The notes beneath the pieces are model-generated. The model was not told the origin of the DNA. It made no database searches and worked only from the letters and a program-made list of their open reading frames with translations. This document shows, in pieces, positions 25,356 through 31,450 of a stretch of 34,953 nucleotides of DNA (position 1 is its first letter; every line of letters starts with the position of its first letter). Origin of the DNA: an uncultured Prevotella sp. (GTDB lineage: Bacteria > Bacteroidota > Bacteroidia > Bacteroidales > Bacteroidaceae); the NCBI GenBank assembly GCA_900322175.1, contig ONYZ01000039.1:1-34953 (forward strand), written 5' to 3'. Position numbers and translations under genes: made by a program.

Positions 25356-25361
25356 TGCGCG

Positions 25362-26807
25362 TTAGGGTGCTGGGTAGGTGAATGTGTTTGCTGTCACACC
25401 TGTAGCGTAGGTTGTGGCATCGCCACCGATGGTAATCGTGCCGCAGGTTTGAGTGCCGCTATTTGCTCTTCCTTTACCTATACTATTAAGAGCTCTATTG
25501 CCCTTGGTTGCAGTAACCATGGTAACGCCAGTGCCAATCGTGATAGCACCACATGTATTGCTGGAGCTACTTTCGGACACCCCCGTTCCGATACCGGCAC
25601 CATTATTGCCACCAGTAGCGGTTACCGTACCGCCATTAATCGTAATGTCGCCACATGTAATACTGGCACCTTGAGCTCGCCCCGTTCCGATACCGGCACC
25701 ATAATTGCCACCATTAGCGGTTACCGTACCGCCATTAATTACTATGTTTCCACCACTCCCGTTATGGTCCGTTCCGATACCGGCACCATACATGCCGCCA
25801 GTAGCGGTGAGTGAACCTGAGCCCGTAATGGTCAGCGTGGTGCCTGAGCCGCCTATTTTGATGGCAGCTTTATCAGTTGTTGCAGTAACTGTATTGGCAC
25901 CCATGAGGATAATGTTGGCATTGCCAGAGCAGGCGATTTGGCCATTAGAGATAGTGACGTTATAGAGCACAACCGTCTTGCCGGCCTCGATGGTTTGGGT
26001 GCTAACATTGCCCGTAATCATATATTTATCCGCAGAGCTGGAGGTACCAATTGCGGTCATCGTAGGCGCACTCTGATAGTACTTTCCTGCATATATTGTA
26101 ACACCACCTTTTGAGAAATAATAGTAGTTGTTGCTTTCGTCATTGGCAACGATGGTGACTGTCTTTGAGGATACTGCGGGAACAGCCACGGTGAACACTT
26201 TGCCTTCCGAAGCGAGGGTGGCACCGGCAATGGTGATATCGTCGGCCATGATGCAAAGATTCTTGGCATCGTTGGCTAACGTCAGCTTCATGATGGCGAA
26301 CAGGTTGGTGAGCGATACGTTGCCGTTGAGCGATGCCGTACCACTGACCTTCAGCGTACCTGTCCCCTTGCGTACATCATAGTTCGCAGCAATAGTGGCC
26401 AGCGTACCGTCCTGAGCTGCAAGCAGGCCGGCCTTCACATTTTCAGTTGTGCCATCGGCAGCATCGTAAGGATAGATGACCGTCACGGCATCACCTGTCG
26501 TTGGAGAGCCCGTGATAGTACCAGAGATAGTAGCCACGCCACCGCTGACACTGGCGACCGTCACCTTGTCGATTACACCATTATGAATCAGTGCTACCTC
26601 ATCATTCTCAGCCCATGTGGCCGTGAGGCCACCAGAGCCATTCTCAGCGAGTGCGCGGGTGGAAGCACTCTCGCCTATGCTGATAGTGGCGGTGAAGGGG
26701 ATGCCCTCAGCCTTAGCTGGCTGTTGGGTCAGTTCGTTGTCGTCGCTGCTGCATGCAGTCATCAGGATTGCCAGTGCAGCCATAAAGAAATACTTCTTTG
26801 TCTTCAT
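25362..26807 (-). CDS. Repeat-rich surface lipoprotein (fimbrillin-like N-terminus)
   Basis: 481 residues. Lipobox MTAC with Cys19 is followed by SSDDNE, an acidic stretch of the kind that exports Bacteroidetes lipoproteins to the cell surface. Residues about 35-230 (PFTATISIGESASTRA, TATWAENDEVALI) resemble fimbrillin-type adhesin domains. From about 265 onward a beta-helix-like region carries repeats of YGAGIGT / DITINGGTVTATGG near residues 340, 369 and 402, each about 29-33 residues apart, and a partial fourth. A role in adhesion or carbohydrate binding is plausible. The gene follows a 43-residue gene by 36 nt and ends against repeat R5. Confidence 0.8.
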   Translation of the reverse strand: MKTKKYFFMAALAILMTACSSDDNELTQQPAKAEGIPFTATISIGESASTRALAENGSGGLTATWAENDEVALIHNGVIDKVTVASVSGGVATISGTITGSPTTGDAVTVIYPYDAADGTTENVKAGLLAAQDGTLATIAANYDVRKGTGTLKVSGTASLNGNVSLTNLFAIMKLTLANDAKNLCIMADDITIAGATLASEGKVFTVAVPAVSSKTVTIVANDESNNYYYFSKGGVTIYAGKYYQSAPTMTAIGTSSSADKYMITGNVSTQTIEAGKTVVLYNVTISNGQIACSGNANIILMGANTVTATTDKAAIKIGGSGTTLTITGSGSLTATGGMYGAGIGTDHNGSGGNIVINGGTVTANGGNYGAGIGTGRAQGASITCGDITINGGTVTATGGNNGAGIGTGVSESSSSNTCGAITIGTGVTMVTATKGNRALNSIGKGRANSGTQTCGTITIGGDATTYATGVTANTFTYPAP

Positions 26808-26843
26808 TGTCTTTACGTTTTAATTGTTCTACACTGTGATTGT

Positions 26844-26975
26844 TTAAGAATTAAATGGATCGCCGCCGTTATCATAATCGTCGGGGTTTCCTAATCCACT
26901 TCCAGCCAGCAACTGCGGCTGTTGTTTCAACTCGTAAACCTTCGTCGTAGGTTTCTCATACATTTTCTTTTTCAT
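26844..26975 (-). CDS. 43-residue small protein in the lipoprotein operon
   Basis: Starts MKKKMYEKPTTKVYELKQQP and ends in an acidic Gly/Asp/Asn tail GLGNPDDYDNGGDPFNS. No signal peptide. Short Bacteroidales proteins with a KPTTKVYEL-like start and Gly/Asp-rich end frequently precede surface lipoprotein genes, as this one does. The function is unknown; the leader-like first half and Gly-rich tail could suit a modified peptide, but no maturation enzyme is in the window. A clean promoter lies 59 nt upstream. Confidence 0.72.
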   Translation of the reverse strand: MKKKMYEKPTTKVYELKQQPQLLAGSGLGNPDDYDNGGDPFNS

Positions 26976-27033
26976 AAGCTAATAGAATTAAATTGTTTAT
27001 TACTATTGTTTCGTTATATCAAAATTTTGGCTA

Positions 27034-27041
27034 CAAAGATA
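27034..27041 (-). promoter_or_regulatory. -7 box of the lipoprotein operon
   Basis: TATCTTTG on the minus strand. The expected -33 position is AT-rich with no clear TTTG. A run of nine C lies 38 bp further upstream (27080-27088). Confidence 0.6.
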
Positions 27042-27079
27042 TATATTTAACTGATAAAACTGTTAGTTTATTTTAACTA

Positions 27080-27088
27080 CCCCCCCCC
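27080..27088. repeat. Homopolymeric C tract (nine C) upstream of a promoter
   Basis: The only long G/C homopolymer I saw in the window, set in very AT-rich DNA, just upstream of the -33 region of the lipoprotein operon. Such tracts are prone to slipped-strand length change. Confidence 0.8.
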
Positions 27089-27138
27089 ATTTTTAATTAT
27101 ATTTAACTAATATAAACACGCGTTATCACCCACATTGT

Positions 27139-27163
27139 CTAAATAATATCTGTGATTATCGCA
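27139..27163 (+). promoter_or_regulatory. Candidate operator, copy 1 of a spaced direct repeat
   Basis: CTAAATAATA, 8 nt, TATCGCA. The same 10+8+7 pattern recurs at 27213-27237, 74 bp downstream. This copy lies 20-45 bp upstream of the -7 box of the RteC-domain gene, where an activator would bind. Confidence 0.5.
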
Positions 27164-27183
27164 CGAGTTCGACATTTTTTTGC

Positions 27184-27191
27184 TACTTTTG
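27184..27191 (+). promoter_or_regulatory. -7 box of the RteC-domain gene
   Basis: TACTTTTG. No good -33 box at the right distance, which together with the upstream direct repeat suggests activator dependence. The predicted leader is about 210 nt. The whole 433-bp gap (26976-27408) holds divergent promoters, the C tract and this leader; I see no gene in it. Confidence 0.55.
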
Positions 27192-27210
27192 CAATCTAGA
27201 ATGACAAATT

Positions 27211-27307
27211 GGCTAAATAATAGCGAGAACTATCGCAGCCCAGGTTCGTGTTGTTGGGCTGCATTTCTCAGGGACGGGGCTCTGCATGAGAACTCGCCCA
27301 CGTAGCC
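27211..27307 (+). ncRNA. Structured 5' leader with a three-way junction
   Basis: The stems nest consistently: GGCTA (27211-27215)/TAGCC (27303-27307), GCGAG (27223-27227)/CTCGC (27293-27297), and inside them two hairpins, GCAGCCCA (27235-27242)/TGGGCTGC (27255-27262) and TTCTCA (27265-27270)/TGAGAA (27287-27292). The G-rich loop of the second hairpin is GGGACGGGGCTC. The fold is unlike a terminator and could be a riboswitch, a protein-binding leader or a small RNA. I recognise no known family. A copy of the 10+8+7 direct repeat (27213-27237) overlaps its 5' half. Confidence 0.5.
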
Positions 27308-27408
27308 TAACTCTTTTCATTTTTCTATAGCTTTCTTATTATCAACGAGACAGTATTTTTACGGTCTCTAGACAGTCGTGTGTTTATATGTATAATCAAT
27401 AATAACAA

Positions 27409-27747
27409 ATGAATGATATGATTAAGATATTCAGAAAAGTGATAAGAAAGGCAATGCCCAAGAAGGCTAGCACAGTAGTAACCCCCGAGATGCCAAGACT
27501 GAAGTGGGAGGCAACACAGACAGATCTGATGGAGTTTGTGTACTCACTCTATCTTTCGCGTAAGGTTAAGGATGCTAATGGACGTCCCGCAACGATCAAT
27601 GCGATAACCACGCAGGTTTTTTCGCTGTTTGGAGTGGATGTTCCTAAGAATCCCACTAAGATTGTCGACAACCTGAAGCATCGCAAGAATCCCAAGGATA
27701 TAAGCTTGATGTACAAGGCTGTTTTCGATTTGTATCAAGATCTTTAG
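27409..27747 (+). CDS. Short RteC-domain protein
   Basis: 112 residues. The region LKWEATQTDLMEFVYSLYLS to DNLKHRKNPKDISLMYK matches the C-terminal half of RteC, the winged-helix-like activator of excision and transfer genes in Bacteroides conjugative transposons such as CTnDOT. The N-terminal half of full RteC is missing; the first 35 residues are basic. It may be a DNA-binding regulator of its own leader or of the operon downstream. A hairpin terminator follows, so it is a separate unit. The Shine-Dalgarno is weak. Confidence 0.75.
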   Translation: MNDMIKIFRKVIRKAMPKKASTVVTPEMPRLKWEATQTDLMEFVYSLYLSRKVKDANGRPATINAITTQVFSLFGVDVPKNPTKIVDNLKHRKNPKDISLMYKAVFDLYQDL

Positions 27748-27762
27748 TTTTTGTGTTTTGTG

Positions 27763-27790
27763 ATGGGAGTAAGCTAATTTACTCCCATTT
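27763..27790 (+). terminator. Terminator after the RteC-domain gene
   Basis: ATGGGAGTAA (27763-27772) pairs with TTACTCCCAT (27779-27788) over a 6-nt loop, with a short T-run. The U-run is weak, so read-through is possible. Confidence 0.6.
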
Positions 27791-27796
27791 ACTCCC

Positions 27797-27827
27797 TTGA
27801 CACAGCTCTCCAAATGTATTAATTTTG
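27797..27827 (+). promoter_or_regulatory. Promoter of the M15 peptidase-primase operon
   Basis: TTGACA (27797-27802) and TAATTTTG (27820-27827), 20 nt from TTG to the -7 box. It gives a leader of about 165 nt to the M15 start that contains a 14-bp palindrome (27901-27914) and a 10-bp stem hairpin (27924-27948). Confidence 0.65.
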
Positions 27828-27885
27828 CAACGGATTTCGGAATCAACCGTATCCGGCAATATTAATCATTAAAAACAGTAGAGCT

Positions 27886-28014
27886 ATGTATCAATCTCTA
27901 AATCTAATTAGATTATTACCGTCGGGCGTCACTCAACAAGTGGCGCCCTTCTTAGGATTGCGTTCAACCCTATTATTAATTCTAACATTTGTAGTATTAT
28001 GTATAAGCCAATAG
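27886..28014 (+). CDS. Possible 42-residue leader protein with one membrane segment
   Basis: An open frame from ATG 27886 to TAG 28014 encodes a product with one hydrophobic stretch (STLLLILTFVVLCIS, about 28-42) and overlaps the M15 start by 16 bp. It could be a holin-like or regulatory leader peptide. Against it: no clear Shine-Dalgarno, and two strong inverted repeats lie inside the frame, so the stretch may simply be a structured leader. Confidence 0.3.
   Translation: MYQSLNLIRLLPSGVTQQVAPFLGLRSTLLLILTFVVLCISQ
27924..27948 (+). promoter_or_regulatory. Leader hairpin upstream of the M15 operon
   Basis: GGGCGTCACT (27924-27933) pairs with AGTGGCGCCC (27939-27948), a 10-bp stem with one G-U pair and a CAACA loop, followed by TTCTT. 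It may act as an attenuator. Confidence 0.55.
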
Positions 28015-28508
28015 TAGACATGAGCATGCGCCTCTCTGCGCATTTCACTCTCGGCGAGATGTGCTACTCTAGCATAGCTGCTAATCATAAGCCGAAACCT
28101 ATACCTAACATTCCGCTGAAGCAGAATATAGTGGCACTGCAGAACCTGGTAGACCGCGCGCTGGAACCCGTGCGACAGGCCCTGCGACTGCCACTGCAGG
28201 TGAACAGCGGCTACCGCTGTCCGCTGGTAAACACGCTGGTACACGGCGTGCCTACGTCGCAGCACATGAAGGGTGAGGCTGCCGATGTGACCATCCCGGT
28301 GAAGCATCGCCCATTCAGCGTGACCAACGACGAGCAGGCTGCCCGCCTGATACTGATGTATGCCAAGCAGTATGCCGACTACGACCAGCTGATACTGGAG
28401 CACTATACCGCCAGCAACGGCCGCGAAGTATGGTGGCTCCACATTAGCTGCCGCATAGACTACCGCAAAAACCGCAAACAAATAATTAACGATTTGATAA
28501 AACGATGA
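27999..28508 (+). CDS. M15-family D-Ala-D-Ala peptidase (endolysin-like)
   Basis: 169 residues without a signal peptide. Zinc and substrate motifs are SQHMKGEAADVTI with H89 and D96, and WWLHISC with H148, matching peptidase M15A enzymes that cleave peptidoglycan peptides. Phage endolysins and mobile-element lysins of this type lack a signal peptide, as here. A second in-frame start, ATG 28020, would begin at MSMRLSAHFTLGEM and fits the family's usual N-terminus better. The stop overlaps the next ATG (ATGA), so it is coupled to the DUF4373 gene. Confidence 0.87.
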   Translation: MYKPIVDMSMRLSAHFTLGEMCYSSIAANHKPKPIPNIPLKQNIVALQNLVDRALEPVRQALRLPLQVNSGYRCPLVNTLVHGVPTSQHMKGEAADVTIPVKHRPFSVTNDEQAARLILMYAKQYADYDQLILEHYTASNGREVWWLHISCRIDYRKNRKQIINDLIKR

Positions 28509-29170
28509 TAGCAAGTATTAAGTTAGAACTCTGGTATCTGAATACGCCAGAGATGATACGACTGATTGAGAGAGATGGTGCCCTTATTGCTAAGGGGGCC
28601 ATGCTCTCGCTGTTTGAGTGCCTGCGACTAAGCCATAATGCCGTAGGCCACCGTAGTATGCTCAAAAAGGTAGCACGCGATAATGGATGTGATTCTGACT
28701 GGCTTTGGAGTATCGTGACAGAGTCGGGACTGTTTGAGTATAATGATGACGATACGTTCTCAAGTCCGTACCTCTCTAAGACTCTCGGAATAGGCCGTAG
28801 CGCGAAGCCCTCACGTGCGCGTCCGCATTATAACGCGCGTTATAATAAAAATAATAATGATAATGAAGATAAAGAGAATAAAAAGAATGTGCGACATGTC
28901 TGCGTGTGCCGTCACGGCACGCAGAATGATGCCGACAACTCCCCCCGGCCCCCTCAGTATCTAGGCTATGATATCCAGAAAGACGGGCGCAGATACGGCT
29001 ATCGTGGAGAACCAATCCCCGACGATGCCCCTGAGCAGGTGAGTCAGGACACCAGATGGTCGTGGATACACAGCAAGTGGATACCCAGGGCTATGTGGAA
29101 TCAGAAACGAGAGAAGAAAGAGTATGAACGAACAACCAAGCGAAAATGGCAAACGATAAGTGGACAATAG
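28505..29170 (+). CDS. DUF4373 (Lin1244/Lin1753-type) protein, replication-associated
   Basis: 221 residues. The N-terminal winged-helix-like domain (about 8-95: ERDGALIAKGAMLSLFECLR, SDWLWSIVTESGLFEY) is that of Lin1244/Lin1753 phage proteins, which are commonly encoded just before helicase or primase genes. A low-complexity Asn/Lys/Asp linker at about 110-128 comes from AT-rich DNA (28830-28890). The C-terminal part is basic and Trp-rich. It overlaps the M15 gene by 4 bp and the primase-helicase gene by 25 bp. A role in loading or initiating replication is inferred. Confidence 0.8.
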   Translation: MIASIKLELWYLNTPEMIRLIERDGALIAKGAMLSLFECLRLSHNAVGHRSMLKKVARDNGCDSDWLWSIVTESGLFEYNDDDTFSSPYLSKTLGIGRSAKPSRARPHYNARYNKNNNDNEDKENKKNVRHVCVCRHGTQNDADNSPRPPQYLGYDIQKDGRRYGYRGEPIPDDAPEQVSQDTRWSWIHSKWIPRAMWNQKREKKEYERTTKRKWQTISGQ

Positions 29171-31026
29171 TAGACCTGACGGAGGTTAAAAACACCCGTA
29201 CCTACGGCGATTACCTTCGATTCAGTTGCCCAGTGTGTGGCGGTCATCCCGGTCATGAAAAGCGTCGCGATGCGTGTATCAATCTCAAGACAGGCTTCGG
29301 CCATTGCTTTTCGGGCTCGTGCGATGCGATATTCATCACCCAGGATAAGCATGATGAACTGGAGAAGGAGCGGCGCGAGAACAGTGCCGAATGGCGCCGA
29401 CTTAACAGTCGCAAGCGCGTGTATTATCATCAGGTGGACACATCGAAGATTAACACCGGTCCATATCCATCGAACATCATGAGCTATCTTAAGACCCGCT
29501 GCATATCGGCCGAGACAGCCCACAATGCCCACGTGGGCTACTGCACACGTAAGAGTAAGAGCGGGAAGACTGAGGGGCAGGACGTGACATTCCTGGCGTT
29601 CCAGTTTATCGAGGAGGGCGAGGTTAAGAACTGCCAGTACAAGAGTCTGGAAAAGGAGTTCCAGTTTGAGGCCGACTGCAAGGTTCTGCCGTGGAACATC
29701 ACTGCAGCACTGGGTGCCGACACGCTGATAGTGACCGAGGGCATGATGGATGCGCTGGCGCTGATGGAGTGTGGCTATCATAACGTGATATCGGTGCCCA
29801 ACGGTGCTGGCACCAATCTCAGCGTGTTTGATGAGTATATCGACTTCGAGATGAAGGGCGTAGAGACAATACTCTTTGCGGGCGATATGGACAAGGCGGG
29901 CATAAAACTTCGCGACGAGTTTGTGCGCAAGTTCCGTACGTATCAGGTAAAGATAGTAGAGTGGATATACAACGGCGAGACGCTGAAGGACGGCAACGAC
30001 ATGCTGATACACCACGGCAAGGATGCCGTAAAGTGGTGCATAGAGCACGCCGAAGAGCCGCCGATGGAGGGAATACTGACACTGGCCGACTGTGAGACAC
30101 AACTTGACGACTATTACAAGAACGGCATCCCAACGGGTAAGACCATCAATATCTATGGTCTGGACCATCTGATGCACTTCGAACTGGGCCGCTTCATCCC
30201 GTTTACGGGGCTGCCAGGCAGTGGCAAGTCTACGTTTGTGGATAATATCGTGGTGCGGCTGTGCTGTCAGTACGACTGGCGTGCGGCGGTGTTCTCGCCC
30301 GAGAAGTGGCCTACAGCCCGACACTATAGCGAGTACATATCGCTGATTACCGGCAAGGGTGCCTTCGAGAAGACTCTGCGGCAGCGCAGTTTCGATCGGG
30401 CAAAGAAGTATCTTGATGATCGTATCATCCATATCGAGAGCGACAACTACAATACCATCTGGCGCATTCTGAACAGGGCCCGTTATCTGGTACGCCACAG
30501 GGGCGTGAAGCAGGTGATAATCGATCCTTTCAACTACATACTGCTAGAGGGACGGAAGGGCGAGATTGAGTCGACCATCATCGCCCAAGTGGTACAACAG
30601 TGTGTGAACTTTGCCCACGAAGAGAACGTGCTGGTGATGCTGGTGGCGCACCCCAAGAAACTGTCGAGCGACAACGTGCAGAAGAAGCTGACGCTGGCCG
30701 ACATCTATGGTTCGATGGCATTCTACAATCAGGCCGACATCGGAGTAGTGCTGTATAGCGACAATATAACGTGGACGGACAAGAACAACTCTATGAAGTC
30801 GATGCGTGCCACGTGGGTTGATGTGCAGAAGATGCGCTGGAAGGAGCTGGGACAACTGGGCAAGCGCCCGATAGTGCTATGTCCGGCCAACAACCGCTTC
30901 TATGGTTGTCGTGAGATTTCTGGTGATCCCCAGATGTATAAGCCACTAGACTTCGATGATATCGACTGGCTAGCAAACGACGGCGAGCAGACAGAAATAG
31001 AATGGCAAAACGGCGATCCGTTTTGA
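29146..31026 (+). CDS. Primase-helicase (Toprim plus RecA-like, gp4/Twinkle type)
   Basis: 626 residues. The N-terminal zinc finger uses C28, C31, C54 and C59. The Toprim domain holds E198 in VTEGMMDALALM and D247/D249 in FAGDMDKAG. The helicase domain carries Walker A GLPGSGKS (355-362), Walker B D460 in VIIDPFNYI, and VAHPKKL near 504. This domain order is that of T7 gp4-like proteins that prime and unwind replication forks. It is the last gene of an overlapping three-gene operon and its start lies 25 bp inside the DUF4373 gene. It implies an element able to drive its own replication, but no integrase, capsid or relaxase gene accompanies it here. Confidence 0.88.
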   Translation: MANDKWTIVDLTEVKNTRTYGDYLRFSCPVCGGHPGHEKRRDACINLKTGFGHCFSGSCDAIFITQDKHDELEKERRENSAEWRRLNSRKRVYYHQVDTSKINTGPYPSNIMSYLKTRCISAETAHNAHVGYCTRKSKSGKTEGQDVTFLAFQFIEEGEVKNCQYKSLEKEFQFEADCKVLPWNITAALGADTLIVTEGMMDALALMECGYHNVISVPNGAGTNLSVFDEYIDFEMKGVETILFAGDMDKAGIKLRDEFVRKFRTYQVKIVEWIYNGETLKDGNDMLIHHGKDAVKWCIEHAEEPPMEGILTLADCETQLDDYYKNGIPTGKTINIYGLDHLMHFELGRFIPFTGLPGSGKSTFVDNIVVRLCCQYDWRAAVFSPEKWPTARHYSEYISLITGKGAFEKTLRQRSFDRAKKYLDDRIIHIESDNYNTIWRILNRARYLVRHRGVKQVIIDPFNYILLEGRKGEIESTIIAQVVQQCVNFAHEENVLVMLVAHPKKLSSDNVQKKLTLADIYGSMAFYNQADIGVVLYSDNITWTDKNNSMKSMRATWVDVQKMRWKELGQLGKRPIVLCPANNRFYGCREISGDPQMYKPLDFDDIDWLANDGEQTEIEWQNGDPF

Positions 31027-31036
31027 TGTATGATGT

Positions 31037-31092
31037 AAGATGTAAGAGGTAAGATGTAAGAGGTAAGAGGTAAGATGTAAGAAGTAAGAGAT
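31037..31092. repeat. Tandem heptamer array (eight units of AAGANGT)
   Basis: Eight consecutive 7-bp units of the form AAGA(T/G/A)GT run from 31037 to 31092, the last slightly altered (AAGAGAT). A second short repeat based on TTTAATGT follows to about 31122. It lies between the primase-helicase stop and the next small gene. Confidence 0.85.
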
Positions 31093-31122
31093 TTAATGTT
31101 TAATGTATAAAGTTTAATGTTT

Positions 31123-31293
31123 ATGGAGTACATTACATGTATGAAGTGTGGGCAGACGCTGCCGCGCAGCAAATTAGAACGCATGAAGACGGGGACGTAC
31201 CGTCGTGTATGTAATCACTGCAAGTGGCTCTACTACGTAAAGCCCAGTCGCGACCGCCGCATCCTCCGCGAACTGGAACTACGCAAAAAGTAG
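31123..31293 (+). CDS. 56-residue zinc-ribbon protein
   Basis: Starts MEYITCMKCGQTLPRSKLER. CxxC at 6-9 and CxxC at 30-33 form a treble-clef or ribbon zinc site, followed by a basic C-terminus. Similar tiny Cys4 proteins occur next to replication genes in phages and mobile elements; a DNA- or protein-binding role is inferred. It follows the primase-helicase by about 100 bp of simple repeats. The last bases of the gene (CGCAAAAAGTAG) recur inverted at 31391-31402. Confidence 0.7.
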   Translation: MEYITCMKCGQTLPRSKLERMKTGTYRRVCNHCKWLYYVKPSRDRRILRELELRKK

Positions 31294-31297
31294 TATC

Positions 31298-31400
31298 AAA
31301 AAGTAGCTTTTCACCCTGCGAAAAGCTACTTTTCGCATCCCAAAACTTTACTCCCCACTTTCCAAAAACTTACTTTTCGAAAGGTGAAAAGCTACTTTTT
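31298..31400. repeat. Three-copy inverted repeat of AAAAGTAGCTTTTC
   Basis: Copy 1 (31299-31312) and copy 2 (31320-31333, inverted) form a perfect 14-bp hairpin with a 7-nt loop, which could terminate the preceding operon. Copy 3 (31386-31400) is inverted relative to copy 1. With flanks, AAAAAGTAGCTTTTCACC at 31298-31315 is an exact 18-bp inverted match to 31383-31400. Confidence 0.85.
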
Positions 31401-31410
31401 GCGAAAAATA

Positions 31411-31442
31411 TTTGGTGGACTGAAAATAAGTGTGTACTTTTG
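31411..31442 (+). promoter_or_regulatory. Promoter of the Kelch lipoprotein operon
   Basis: TTTG (31411-31414), 20 nt and TACTTTTG (31435-31442) match the consensus exactly. The first ATG is 8 nt after the -7 box, so the transcript would be almost leaderless. Confidence 0.72.
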
Positions 31443-31450
31443 CCAACTAA

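Noticed and set aside
22253-25361. True integron with attC sites
   Set aside because: No integron integrase is seen, and the repeats have terminator-like hairpins with U-runs rather than the R/L-box layout of attC sites.
26583-26894. Plus-strand frame opposite the start of the surface lipoprotein
   Set aside because: It is antisense to the signal peptide and has no start signals.
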